Assembly: GCF_007097265.1 (NCBI RefSeq)
Contig: NZ_VJZP01000011.1
Span: 46,697 to 110,696, forward strand
Reading direction: 5' to 3'
DNA from: Flavobacterium gawalongense
Lineage (GTDB): Bacteria; Bacteroidota; Bacteroidia; Flavobacteriales; Flavobacteriaceae
DNA length: 64,000 nucleotides
The translations under genes and the position numbers were made by a program. Positions 19,089-27,968 of the stretch are shown here, piece by piece (position 1 is the stretch's first letter; each line of letters starts with the position of its first letter). The notes below the pieces were generated by a model. That model had not been told where the DNA came from, ran no database searches, and saw only the letters and a list, made by a program, of their open reading frames with translations.

Positions 19089-19577
19089 TTATTTTTTATT
19101 CCTTGGGTCATCGGCAGGGTTAACGTAGATGATTCCCCAAGGCCCCATACCATGTAATTGAATGATAGATTCTTCCTTAGTGAAGGCATAATGACGAGTA
19201 CCAGTTTTCATCATTGCAAATCCCCCATTCGGAATTTTATTCGCTGTTTTTTCATCAAATTTTTCCCCGAGTCCCATATATAAAGATCCTTCAAGAACAG
19301 TTACATGCTCGTCGGCGGGATGTGTATGTGGCATTATCATATAATTAGCCGGAATTTTAATGCGCATGGTGAATAATCCTATTGCCTTTGGATCACCATC
19401 TATCACTGCTGCTTTTGCTCCAGGCGGTAAAGAAGATGGAGCATCTGCCCACTTAATGTCATCGGGCATAACCATGATATGGTCGGCAGGCATTTTCATG
19501 TCTTGAGCCTGAACCTGTGTGACTACGCTGAAGGTACCCAATAATATCAAGACAGCTATTTTTTGTTTTACTTTCAT
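19089..19577 (-). CDS. Exported cupin-domain protein
   Basis: A 162-residue protein with a cleavable signal peptide (residues 1-24, ending VQAQ) and a single conserved cupin barrel. The metal-binding cupin motif is in PHTHPADEHVTVLEG (His, His and Glu), with a second-motif His in TRHYAF. It resembles the anti-sigma ChrR cupin-like group, but it is periplasmic, so a regulatory role is unlikely. Enzymatic function is unknown. Monocistronic; flanking regions are gene-poor. Confidence 0.8.
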   Translation of the reverse strand: MKVKQKIAVLILLGTFSVVTQVQAQDMKMPADHIMVMPDDIKWADAPSSLPPGAKAAVIDGDPKAIGLFTMRIKIPANYMIMPHTHPADEHVTVLEGSLYMGLGEKFDEKTANKIPNGGFAMMKTGTRHYAFTKEESIIQLHGMGPWGIIYVNPADDPRNKK

Positions 19578-19848
19578 TTTCGTTGTTATTTTTGGTATCG
19601 TTTTATTTTAAAAGAGGGATTCCGTAACGTCTTAGAGATCAAGAACTGGTCAAATGAAATTACGATGGTTCTTGTGTCTATCCATTCGCTATGTTGTAAT
19701 TTTGATCTTGAAAAGAATCTAAAAATACAAAGGAAACCTTATGGATAGGTTTACATTTTTGTTAGACGATACAAATTCTAATAATTAGAGATGAACTGTC
19801 TTAATTGAGACAGTCCATCTCATTAGCCTTTAACTGTCTGATTGGAGT
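19578..19848. other. 271-bp gene-free stretch with a hairpin at its left-hand gene end
   Basis: No ORF with coding character was seen. It holds a 13-bp stem with one mismatch at 19788-19821 (GAGATGAACTGTCT / AGACAGTCCATCTC) just downstream of the 99-residue gene, probably that gene's terminator. Confidence 0.5.
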
Positions 19849-20148
19849 TCAATGAACTTGATTGCCGGAATATTCATAATGGAGCGGCGATACAATTGGT
19901 TGGGTTGGCGTAATCCCATTCTTAGCAAGAATAGGCATTAACGTTTGTCCAAATTCATTAAACTTATCTGCATTTTCCCAGACATCCACCACTTTCAGAC
20001 CTTTATCAGTCTGAGCACTCACATGATGTATCAATCCTTTCGGATTTTCATGACCTGCTGCACGCAGATCTTGCCATACCTGATCGTATTGTTTTGACGT
20101 CATGTTAGGAAAGTCAAATTGAACCATTACTTTTTTCATGTTTTCCAT
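19849..20148 (-). CDS. Small dimeric alpha/beta-barrel-like protein
   Basis: A 99-residue protein (95 if the Met at residue 5, MKKVMVQF, is used). The pattern VMVQFDFPNMTSKQYDQVWQ, with a central helix, then KGLKVVDVWENADKFNEFGQ and a final helix, is that of the ferredoxin-like dimeric alpha/beta barrel (antibiotic monooxygenase-like) superfamily. No catalytic residues can be named. A short in-frame-open remnant ends 12 bp upstream (20161). Cytosolic; function unknown. Confidence 0.65.
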   Translation of the reverse strand: MENMKKVMVQFDFPNMTSKQYDQVWQDLRAAGHENPKGLIHHVSAQTDKGLKVVDVWENADKFNEFGQTLMPILAKNGITPTQPIVSPLHYEYSGNQVH

Positions 20149-20160
20149 TTTGTTATTTTT

Positions 20161-20292
20161 TTATTCTTCTACTCGTTTGGCTTTTCGATGACGCCCCGTT
20201 TTTTTAAGTGGCTTCTGGTCTCCACTTTTAAATGTTATAGTGCCAGCTTCGGAAGTCAAGAACTCACTAGACAATCTTGTGACTAGTTTTTA
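20161..20292 (-). pseudogene. Short coding-like remnant (42 codons, no start)
   Basis: The minus strand is open from the TAA near 20293 to the stop at 20161 and encodes a basic tail, TFKSGDQKPLKKTGRHRKAK then RVEE. There is no ATG. The sequence has a protein-like composition, so it may be the 3' end of a deleted gene. Family not recognised. Confidence 0.3.
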
Positions 20293-20578
20293 TTTTTGTC
20301 TAGTTTTTAAATTTTCCCGTGACATCAGCGCTTAATTGCCTTATCATTCTATTTTGCATAACGAACCTAAAGTGAAGGTTTTTTGGAAGCAAAATATCGA
20401 TTACATATACTGTTAAACACATTTTAAACCTAATGTTTTTCGATAATAAAAACCTAAACAAAAATACGATTATTTTATATTTAAGGTATTGATTAGTAGG
20501 TAAATATGTTATTTTTTATGATTTAATTGCTTTAAATAAAAAAAGCATTATTAAAACATTGTTAAGTAAAATGTTCCT

Positions 20579-20752
20579 GTGAAAGCAAACATAATTGACT
20601 GTAATAATGTGTTCTCAATTCAACAAAAAAATGAATTTGTCTCAGAATCAATTAATAATGACTACAGCCGAAACAGTATTATAACTTATAAAATCAAAGG
20701 TGGAATCTATACTGTAGCACTTATAAAACAACAAGTATATGATTTGGTTTAG
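20579..20752 (+). pseudogene. Small ORF or gene remnant (57 codons from GTG)
   Basis: A GTG-started frame encodes VKANIIDCNNVFSIQQKNEF and ends KGGIYTVALIKQQVYDLV before TAG. The same frame reads on past the stop for 12 more codons (RIIEDLKVSARI) to a second stop, which suggests a nonsense mutation in a longer reading frame. No family recognised. The rest of 20300-20880 is AT-rich and shows no other gene. Confidence 0.3.
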
Positions 20753-20816
20753 CGAATAATTGAAGATTTAAAAGTTTCAGCAAGGATATAGAAAACAATA
20801 TTCTTTTTAATAAATA

Positions 20817-20847
20817 ACCCTTTCAGAGTGTAGCATTTTAAAAGGGT
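20817..20847 (+). terminator. Degenerate copy of the ACCCTTTCA terminator module
   Basis: Stem ACCCTTT / AAAGGGT with the same leader (TAATAAATA) and CAGAG loop start as the copies at 18997 and 27868, but the U-tract is lost. It lies downstream of the small remnant ORF. Confidence 0.55.
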
Positions 20848-20882
20848 AGAATTATAAATCAGCTAAACATTAAGATGAAATA

Positions 20883-23420
20883 TTAAAAATTCACTCTGAA
20901 ACTTATATTTGGCGTTAAGCCTAATGATTTGTTATCTACTTGAATAGCATCATTCAAATCGTTTGGGTTCACTTTGTAATAACGATTGATAACATTATCT
21001 TGATTGGTGGCATTAATTACACCGGCAGTAAATGAAGCTTTAATAAATTGCGACAGATTGAAATTGTAATTTAAGGAAGCATCTAAACGCATGAAATTAT
21101 CTAGATTTTCACTGTTTGGAGAATCGTAGCTGACCATAGTATTATTCCCGTTTTGTACCGTTTCATTACCTTCAATTGGTTTTGTGTAGGGTTGACCATT
21201 TCTCCAAATACCGCCTACAGATATTTTTAGATTTTTAAATATATCGTAATAAAAACCTAAAGATACTGAATGCCTTATATCTACATTATTAGGAAATGTA
21301 GAAGGGGTAAAAGTATTAAATTCATAGTCGTTTGTACTAAAAGTGTAACTTATCCAAACGCTATATTGATGAGCCGCTTTATTGGCTAAAAATTCCAAAC
21401 CTTTAGCAGTGTAACTTCCATTAGCATTATTAAACTGAAAGCTGTTATAAAAACCCTGATTAGAAGCTGTAATACCATCTATAATTTTGTAAAAACTTGT
21501 AACCTCAATATTTAGTTTATTTTGGTTGAATTCTACACCAAAAGACCCTTGTTTACTTGTGGCAATGGGTATGTCTTTATCGGTGACTAAAACCCAACGC
21601 CTTTTTTCAACGCCTAAAAAATCATCTTCAAAATCTACAATTTGCGTAGTAGATTGATTCTTAAATTCGCCTTCTAATTTTAAAGCAAATTGATTTGATA
21701 ATTTTTGTCTAATGTTTATTCTAGGTTCCACCAAAAATTTTTCAAATTTTTGGAAATAATTCAAACGCAATCCAACTCTCAAATAAGTGTTGTTTTTATT
21801 GTATTCAACTTCAGAAAATAAGGCGTGATTCAATAAAACATCTTTTTTAGTGCTGGAGTAGAATGGATTACTAACGGTAGTTTGGTTTAACATTCCAGTC
21901 TCATTAAATTGATAGCCAAACAAGAAATTTAGGTTATCATTAGTTTTGTAATACGTATTTAGTTTTGCTCCTGTTTCCAGAACTTCATTAGCTTCCGTTA
22001 AGCGCTGGTCTGTTTCCACTCTGTAATCGGTAGCGTCAATGTTATATCTGGAAAAGTAAGTAACGAAGTTTGTACTTAATTTGGGATTCCATTGTGCTTT
22101 CCAATTTCCTCCATAACCAATATTTTTTTGGGATAAATTGCTGGTTTTAGATTCGGTTTCATTTGAGTTTACGGTTAAACGTTCCGAATAATCTAAAGCG
22201 TTATTGATACCAATAATGTTGGCTCTGAATTGATGTTTTTCATTTAAATCGAAAAGTAATTTAGCGGTATAATCATAAAAGTAAAAATCAGATGAGGTAT
22301 CATTTTTATCACTATCCGCATTGATGTCGCTATCTTGAAAACTTCGTTCAAAATATTTGGTGTAGGTAGGTGATTTAAACAAATCGGTAATAGAACGACG
22401 TCCTGAAATATGAAGTTCTAATTTTTCAGTTATTGGGATTTCTAAAAATGCATCAGCACTAATTAAGTTAATTCCTCCGCCACCAGAAAATGTATTGGTT
22501 ACAGCATCTTTAGTATGCATGTTTATAGTACTGGAAACACCATCACTGTATTCAGCACTTGTTCCATTTTTACTAACAATAACTTTGTTGGTTAGATTGG
22601 GGTTGTAAGCAGATATTAATCCGAAGAAATGACCGGAATGGTACATTTTAATATTATCCCAAATCACTAAATTTTGATCGTTAGTTCCTCCACGCACATT
22701 GATATTAGCAATACTTTCATTAGTACTTTCAACGCCAGGAAGTGCTTGTATGGATTGTAAAATATCTGGTTCTATTAATCCGGGAAGAATCCCAAATTTT
22801 TTAGTATTTAAAACAGTACTTCCATCTAAATATTTTTGTAATCCAGGAGTTAAATAGACACTTATTAAAACCTGATTCAATTCTTCATTTTTTGTAGAAA
22901 GAACAATTTCTTTGCAATTATTTTGTGTTGAAAACAACTCATTTGCTGAAAATTGTCTGGATTGAAAACCCAAATAGGAAACTGTTAGTGTTGCATTTAT
23001 AGGCACATTCTGTAAATTGAACTTACCATTTTCATTCGTAATTGAACTTATTGCAATGTTATCTACAACTACTGAAGCGCCAATGAGAGGAATTTTTTTT
23101 TCGTCGGATAAAACAATTCCACAAACGGATATTGTTTTGTTTATCACTGAAACGGTAACATATCGATTATCTAAGGCTTTGAAATTTAAAAGTGTTTTCG
23201 AGTTTAGATAATCTATTGTTTCTTGTAATGTAAATGAAGTATTTGGTTTTGTAATTGCAATAGCAGCTACATCTTCAACGGCATACGAAAACTTAATATT
23301 AAATTGTTTTTCGATGGAAACAATAACCTCAGTTAAAGGTATTTTTTTAGCTGTATTTTGTCCATAACAAATACTTCCAAAGCAAAGTAACAGAGGAATC
23401 AGCCATCTATTTAACATCAT
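20883..23420 (-). CDS. TonB-dependent receptor with STN and carboxypeptidase-regulatory domains
   Basis: An outer-membrane TonB-dependent transducer or receptor of about 845 residues. After the signal peptide (ending SICYGQ) comes an STN signalling domain (about residues 25-85: IPLTEVIVSIEKQF), a carboxypeptidase-regulatory-like beta domain (about 100-185), a plug (GILPGLIEPDILQSIQALPG, then INVRGGTNDQ) and a 22-strand-type barrel ending in Phe (SFRVNF). The STN domain would contact the FecR protein encoded just upstream. Starts at 23450, 23420 and 23417 are all possible; 23420 gives a short overlap with fecR and a good signal peptide. Ligand unknown; no SusD partner is present. Confidence 0.9.
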   Translation of the reverse strand: MMLNRWLIPLLLCFGSICYGQNTAKKIPLTEVIVSIEKQFNIKFSYAVEDVAAIAITKPNTSFTLQETIDYLNSKTLLNFKALDNRYVTVSVINKTISVCGIVLSDEKKIPLIGASVVVDNIAISSITNENGKFNLQNVPINATLTVSYLGFQSRQFSANELFSTQNNCKEIVLSTKNEELNQVLISVYLTPGLQKYLDGSTVLNTKKFGILPGLIEPDILQSIQALPGVESTNESIANINVRGGTNDQNLVIWDNIKMYHSGHFFGLISAYNPNLTNKVIVSKNGTSAEYSDGVSSTINMHTKDAVTNTFSGGGGINLISADAFLEIPITEKLELHISGRRSITDLFKSPTYTKYFERSFQDSDINADSDKNDTSSDFYFYDYTAKLLFDLNEKHQFRANIIGINNALDYSERLTVNSNETESKTSNLSQKNIGYGGNWKAQWNPKLSTNFVTYFSRYNIDATDYRVETDQRLTEANEVLETGAKLNTYYKTNDNLNFLFGYQFNETGMLNQTTVSNPFYSSTKKDVLLNHALFSEVEYNKNNTYLRVGLRLNYFQKFEKFLVEPRINIRQKLSNQFALKLEGEFKNQSTTQIVDFEDDFLGVEKRRWVLVTDKDIPIATSKQGSFGVEFNQNKLNIEVTSFYKIIDGITASNQGFYNSFQFNNANGSYTAKGLEFLANKAAHQYSVWISYTFSTNDYEFNTFTPSTFPNNVDIRHSVSLGFYYDIFKNLKISVGGIWRNGQPYTKPIEGNETVQNGNNTMVSYDSPNSENLDNFMRLDASLNYNFNLSQFIKASFTAGVINATNQDNVINRYYKVNPNDLNDAIQVDNKSLGLTPNISFRVNF

Positions 23421-24321
23421 AGTTGTAAAATATAACGGTTTTACCTTCAATTTTGTAACTTAATTTAAGCGGAATCGTAACAGCTTGAAGCGCTATTTCT
23501 TTATTAGTATGTGTAAAACTTCCTGTAAACAGCTTTGAAGTATCTACATCTTCTACTTTAATTTTCAGATCATATTGACGCTCCAGTTCTGCTATAACCT
23601 GATCTAATGGAATTCTATTAAAACTCGATTCTTGTTGTATCCACGAAGGATTTTTGGTATTAAAATCTTCAACATTTTCAATAGTGCCATTTATAACTCG
23701 GAATGTTTTACCAGGAGGTAATTTAACGGTTTCATTATTGTAAGTCACACTTACCAAACCTTCATAACAATTAACTTCAAAATAGTTTTTGCGTTCTTTT
23801 ACATTAAACTGCGTTCCTAAAACTTTAACGACTCCGGCAGTTGTATTTACACTAAAAGTTTGTCCTTTCTTTACTTTAAAAAAGGCTTCTCCTTCTAACG
23901 TTAAATCTCTTTTATCAGACCATTTTTTTTTATTAAAAGTTAATTTTGAAGCCGAGTTTAATATCACTTCAGAATTATCCGGTAGCGTAAACGTTTTTGT
24001 TTGTGCTATTTGAGTTTCAAAAGATTTGGTGTTATTATAAAACAAAAAATACGCTGAGGTTAACAAAACAACCAGAACAGCAGCAACTCTATAGAATGTC
24101 TTAAAGTTTAGTGTTCTAACTTTTGTTTTCTTTTTAGAATGGTTTCGGGCCTTAAAAGCTTCTAAGGCAGCGTGGGCATCTACTTTTGGAGTTTCCAATT
24201 GTGATGCATAATGAGCAATTTTTTCAAGTGTTTCAAAATCTTCAGATTGTTTTAAATCTTCAATTTCTTTGCTTGAAAGCTCATTATTTAACCATTTTAA
24301 TATCTCTTTTTCGTTTTTCAT
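23407..24321 (-). CDS. FecR-family anti-sigma factor
   Basis: A 304-residue single-pass inner-membrane protein. The cytosolic N-terminal part (1-85) binds the sigma factor. A transmembrane helix (about 87-104, VAAVLVVLLTSAYFLFY) leads to a periplasmic FecR domain (about 110-210) and a DUF4974 domain (about 230-300) that receives the signal from the TonB receptor. It sits between the sigma factor and receptor genes in the standard order. Its 3' end overlaps the receptor start. Confidence 0.93.
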   Translation of the reverse strand: MKNEKEILKWLNNELSSKEIEDLKQSEDFETLEKIAHYASQLETPKVDAHAALEAFKARNHSKKKTKVRTLNFKTFYRVAAVLVVLLTSAYFLFYNNTKSFETQIAQTKTFTLPDNSEVILNSASKLTFNKKKWSDKRDLTLEGEAFFKVKKGQTFSVNTTAGVVKVLGTQFNVKERKNYFEVNCYEGLVSVTYNNETVKLPPGKTFRVINGTIENVEDFNTKNPSWIQQESSFNRIPLDQVIAELERQYDLKIKVEDVDTSKLFTGSFTHTNKEIALQAVTIPLKLSYKIEGKTVIFYNYDVK

Positions 24322-24382
24322 TTTATATCTCTATGTTTATAAGACAACTAACTTTTAAATTACCCTACAGCTAAAGGACTAA

Positions 24383-24898
24383 TTATATATTCTCTATTTG
24401 GGCTTTTAATAGTTGCAGTGCTCCAGACATTCTTTTTTCTACGGTTTTTTGAGAAATATCTAGTAAGTCAGCTATTTCTCTGTACTTTTTTCCATCTATT
24501 CGATTCAATAAAAAGACTTCCCGCTGCACTTCACTTAATGATGCGATAGCTTTTGTAAGTTTTTGTTTGAATTCTTCTTCTTCGAATAAATATTCGGGGC
24601 TTTGATTATTGGTGTCTAAATTAGGAGCTTCTTTAGCATACCTTAATACGACTTTTTGATGCTTTATGTTATTTAGAAATAAATTATTAATGCTGGTGAA
24701 CAAATAGGTTTTTACTTTACTAAAGTCAATTTTGGAACAATTTTCCCAAATTTTAGTAAATGCATCTTGCACTAAATCTAATGCGGTTTCGTCATCACCA
24801 CATTTGTAATAAGCAAAATTATTTGCTGATTGCACATGCTTTAGGTAAAAATCTCTAAAGTGATTTTCGTCGCAAAGTTTACTGTTTTCGTCGCTCAT
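24383..24898 (-). CDS. ECF sigma factor, FecI-like
   Basis: A 171-residue extracytoplasmic-function sigma-70. Region 2 includes YKCGDDETALDLVQDAFTKI (about residues 29-48), and region 4 is the helix-turn-helix KYREIADLLDISQKTVEKRM (near 136-155). It is the first gene of the sigma/anti-sigma/receptor operon on the minus strand. It lies divergent from the lipoprotein gene at 25157 and may control both directions; that is inference. Confidence 0.93.
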   Translation of the reverse strand: MSDENSKLCDENHFRDFYLKHVQSANNFAYYKCGDDETALDLVQDAFTKIWENCSKIDFSKVKTYLFTSINNLFLNNIKHQKVVLRYAKEAPNLDTNNQSPEYLFEEEEFKQKLTKAIASLSEVQREVFLLNRIDGKKYREIADLLDISQKTVEKRMSGALQLLKAQIENI

Positions 24899-25156
24899 TT
24901 AGTATTAATTCATTTTTTGTAGGTTGTAAAAGTAAATTATTTTTTCAAAAAGCGGTTGGGTTAATTATAATTGCTTTTTTTTTAAAATTATTTTAAATAG
25001 TAATTTATTGATTTGTAGGTTTTTGTGAATTTATTTGTAAAATTTTATATTTTTTTTAAAATTTAAGGAGGGTAAAAAGAAAGGTAGTTGTCTTACTAAC
25101 AGAAAGGCGTTAAAAACATCGCTTGCAAATATAAAAATACATTAAATTTGAAAATT

Positions 25157-26200
25157 ATGAAAAAATTAAAAATTATTACTGGAATTGCATTGATGGCTAT
25201 CTTAGGATTTACATCATGCCAAAGTGAAATTGATGACGTACAAGGAGAAAATCCAAATACAAATTCTGCCAACTCAACTACTGCTAGCAATCTAAAACGT
25301 ACTTCGATGTACGATGGTTCATTTGATGATTTCTTGGATGGAGCATCATGTTCTTCAATTTTATTGCCGGTTACCGGTAAAGTAAATGGTGTTCAGGTTT
25401 CCATTTTAACCCAAGCAGATTACTTACAGGTTATTTCTATTTTGGGACAGTTTAACAATGACCAGGATACCGTAGTGTTACAATTTCCTTTAAGAGTTAG
25501 ATTAAGTAATTATACAGAGACCACTGTTAATAGCCAAACAGAATATAATGCTATACTTAATGCGTGTACATCAGCAGAAACTTCTGGTCAAGATGCCATT
25601 TCTTCTGTAAATATTAGCTTCCCAATTACAATTTTAACGTATAACTTGAGTTTACTACAAACAGGAAGTGTTGTCATTACATCCGAACAACAGTTATATA
25701 CGTATATGTCTAATGTAAGTAGCACGGAATTATTTTCAGTAAACTACCCCATTTCAGTGACGATTAGTGATGGAACGAAAATAACGGTTTCAAGTGATGC
25801 TGAATTGCAATCAACTATTACTGCATCTCTAAAAACAGAAGCAGCGATGGCAGAAGCAGTTCAAAATTCAAAAAAAATAGAAACTATTTTAGTTAATGGA
25901 AAGTTTAAGGTGGATTCATTTGTAAGCGCAGGAGTTAATTCTGCAACTAGCTATAAAGATTTTACGATAGATTTCGCAAATAATTTATCAATAACAGCCA
26001 TAAATCTATTGAGTACAACTGTAAATGGTACTTATGCGGTAAGCTCACAATTAGATGTTTTTCTAAAACTAAATTTTTCGGGGAATGCTACTTTTAACTT
26101 ATTGAATAATAATTGGAAAGTAACAAGTTTTACTGCTACAACAATCTCATTGCAAAGTACAACTAATACAGCAGTTACATTAGTATTAAAACAAATATAG
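25157..26200 (+). CDS. Hypothetical lipoprotein with repeated beta segments
   Basis: A 347-residue predicted lipoprotein with signal MKKLKIITGIALMAILGFTS and lipobox Cys21. The body holds three similar segments, each starting with a FP/YP strand (FPLRVRLSNY, FPITILTYNL, YPISVTISDG) followed by an alternating strand and a helix (SQTEYNAIL, SEQQLYTYM, SDAELQSTI), so it is an internal repeat protein. ATG at 25157 was chosen over the TTG at 25148. A TAAATTTG box (25143-25150) is close upstream. Function unknown; similar lipoproteins lie next to metalloprotease lipoproteins in this group. Confidence 0.75.
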   Translation: MKKLKIITGIALMAILGFTSCQSEIDDVQGENPNTNSANSTTASNLKRTSMYDGSFDDFLDGASCSSILLPVTGKVNGVQVSILTQADYLQVISILGQFNNDQDTVVLQFPLRVRLSNYTETTVNSQTEYNAILNACTSAETSGQDAISSVNISFPITILTYNLSLLQTGSVVITSEQQLYTYMSNVSSTELFSVNYPISVTISDGTKITVSSDAELQSTITASLKTEAAMAEAVQNSKKIETILVNGKFKVDSFVSAGVNSATSYKDFTIDFANNLSITAINLLSTTVNGTYAVSSQLDVFLKLNFSGNATFNLLNNNWKVTSFTATTISLQSTTNTAVTLVLKQI

Positions 26201-26226
26201 GCTAGATCTTAGTTGGTGCTTTTTAT

Positions 26227-26264
26227 AAAAGAACAGCTACATCATGTTAAGTAGCTGTTCTTTT
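26227..26264 (+). terminator. Strong hairpin between the two lipoprotein genes
   Basis: A perfect 14-bp stem AAAAGAACAGCTAC / GTAGCTGTTCTTTT with a 10-base loop, ending in a U-run. It acts as an intrinsic terminator or attenuator between the 350-residue lipoprotein and the metalloprotease gene. Confidence 0.85.
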
Positions 26265-26294
26265 AAAAATAAACTTATAATATAAAAAATCATA

Positions 26295-27065
26295 ATGAAA
26301 AAAGTAATTGCTGCACTAACAATAGGTTTGTTCCTATTAGTATCCTGTTCAAAAGATGACGCTATTGATAATAGTGAAACTATAAATCCTGTTACTAATA
26401 AACAAACAACCGGAAGTTCTTCGAACGATTTATTATCCGATAAAAAGTTTACGAGTATGGTTATTGAAGTAGTTTATGTAGTAGGATTTGAGCCATCAGC
26501 AACAGCGATTAACAATTTTGTATCTTTTCTTGATACAAGAACTTATAAACCCAATGGAATAAGTATCGTAAAAAGAGCAATTCCATCGCCAGGAAAAGCA
26601 ACTTTTACCGATCAGGAAATTGTAGCAATTGAAGATGCTAACAGAACAAAATACAATACATCAAATCAAATAGCAGTTTGGGTCTTTTTTTCAGATGGAA
26701 AATCATCAAGCGACACAAGTACATCAGTTATTTTAGGTACGGCTTATAGAAATACCTCTTTAGTTATTTATGAGCAAACAGTTCAAGGATTGAGTGACAG
26801 TCCATTTGAACCCAACAGAAGTTTATTAGAAACAACAGTCATTACGCATGAATTAGGTCATATTTTGGGACTTACCAATTTAGGAACAGCTTTACAAAGT
26901 AATCATGAAGATACAACCCATCCAAAACATTGCAATGTAGAAAGTTGCTTAATGTATTGGTCATCAGAAACAGGAAAGGGTATTGAAAATATGGTTTCCG
27001 GAGGTTCAGCACCCCAACTGGATGCACAATGTATTGCAGATCTTCGTGCCAATGGAGGAAAATAA
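26295..27065 (+). CDS. Archaemetzincin-like membrane metalloprotease lipoprotein
   Basis: A 256-residue lipoprotein (lipobox LLVSC, Cys18). The zinc motif HELGHILGLTN starts at His185 with Glu186 and His189. Instead of a third ligand three residues after the Gly, an insertion follows, and then HCNVESCLM at 212-220, which has the HCx4CxM spacing of archaemetzincins. Met220 would be the Met-turn. The gene lies between a lipoprotein and an outer-membrane barrel, all on the plus strand. Predicted to be a cell-surface zinc protease. The substrate is unknown. Confidence 0.8.
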   Translation: MKKVIAALTIGLFLLVSCSKDDAIDNSETINPVTNKQTTGSSSNDLLSDKKFTSMVIEVVYVVGFEPSATAINNFVSFLDTRTYKPNGISIVKRAIPSPGKATFTDQEIVAIEDANRTKYNTSNQIAVWVFFSDGKSSSDTSTSVILGTAYRNTSLVIYEQTVQGLSDSPFEPNRSLLETTVITHELGHILGLTNLGTALQSNHEDTTHPKHCNVESCLMYWSSETGKGIENMVSGGSAPQLDAQCIADLRANGGK

Positions 27066-27219
27066 AATTTAATTTAAATAATAGTATAATATGAAATCGC
27101 CATGATTCAAAATAACAATTGAAAATCATCGAATACCAAAATAAAATGGCATCAATGAGATAAACAATAATGAAGAATGGCGATACCATATTCCAATAAA
27201 AAACAAATATTATCTACAT

Positions 27220-27810
27220 ATGAAACAGACAAAGACAAAATTTTTAACAATAGCTTTATTCATTGGATTAGCCTCAACAATAAATGCACAGGAGAATACT
27301 ACCAATAAGTCGAATGGTGGGATAAAAGGAGGATATAATTTAGCAGCTGTAAGTTTTGATGGTGATGGAGAAACAGAACAACGACATAGTTTTCATGTAG
27401 GTGTTTATGGCGAGTCATTTATTAGCGAAAGCTTTTCTATTCAACCTGAATTAATGTACTCTCAACAAGGATATGTAATTACAAATAGCAACGGTACTTT
27501 TACCCAAAAGCTTAATTATATTAATTTACCAATAATGCTTAAAGCCTATCCTTCTAAAAATTTCTTTTTGGAAGCAGGACCACAAATTGGATTGGCTGTT
27601 TCGCATAAAGAAGAATATGACGGACTTTTTAGTGGTTCACAAGAGTACGATCCTAATAGTTTTGATTGGGGATTAAACTTTGGTGGTGGTTTTAAAACAG
27701 ATTCTGGTATAAGTTTAGGCGTGCGTTACCATTTAGGTTTAGGTGATTTGTATGATGAAGGAAAAGCACAAAATAGAGTTTGGCAATTTTCTATAGGTTT
27801 TGATTTATAA
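27220..27810 (+). CDS. Outer-membrane beta-barrel protein (PorT-like)
   Basis: A 196-residue exported protein with a signal peptide ending INAQ and eight or so amphipathic strands. Typical alternation appears in KGGYNLAAVSF, FSIQPELMYSQQGYVI, NYINLPIMLKAY and the final WQFSIGFDL. This is the OMP_b-brl/PorT-like family. Last of the three genes transcribed divergently from the FecI operon, and followed by a clear terminator. Confidence 0.8.
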   Translation: MKQTKTKFLTIALFIGLASTINAQENTTNKSNGGIKGGYNLAAVSFDGDGETEQRHSFHVGVYGESFISESFSIQPELMYSQQGYVITNSNGTFTQKLNYINLPIMLKAYPSKNFFLEAGPQIGLAVSHKEEYDGLFSGSQEYDPNSFDWGLNFGGGFKTDSGISLGVRYHLGLGDLYDEGKAQNRVWQFSIGFDL

Positions 27811-27867
27811 ACTTGAACGCAATACAATAAAGGCGTCAGCTGAATAAACCCACTTTTTTAATTAATA

Positions 27868-27906
27868 ACCCTTTCAGAGAGCAATACTTTGAAAGGGTTT
27901 TGTTTT
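27868..27906 (+). terminator. Terminator after the outer-membrane barrel gene (ACCCTTTCA module)
   Basis: Stem ACCCTTTCA / TGAAAGGGT (27868-27876 with 27890-27898), then TTTTGTTTTT. It is nearly identical, flanks included, to the glmM terminator. Confidence 0.88.
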
Positions 27907-27968
27907 TGACATGTAGTTTTAGGAAAACTTTTATAATGTATGAGTTACCAAGCTTTTCATTGATGTTT

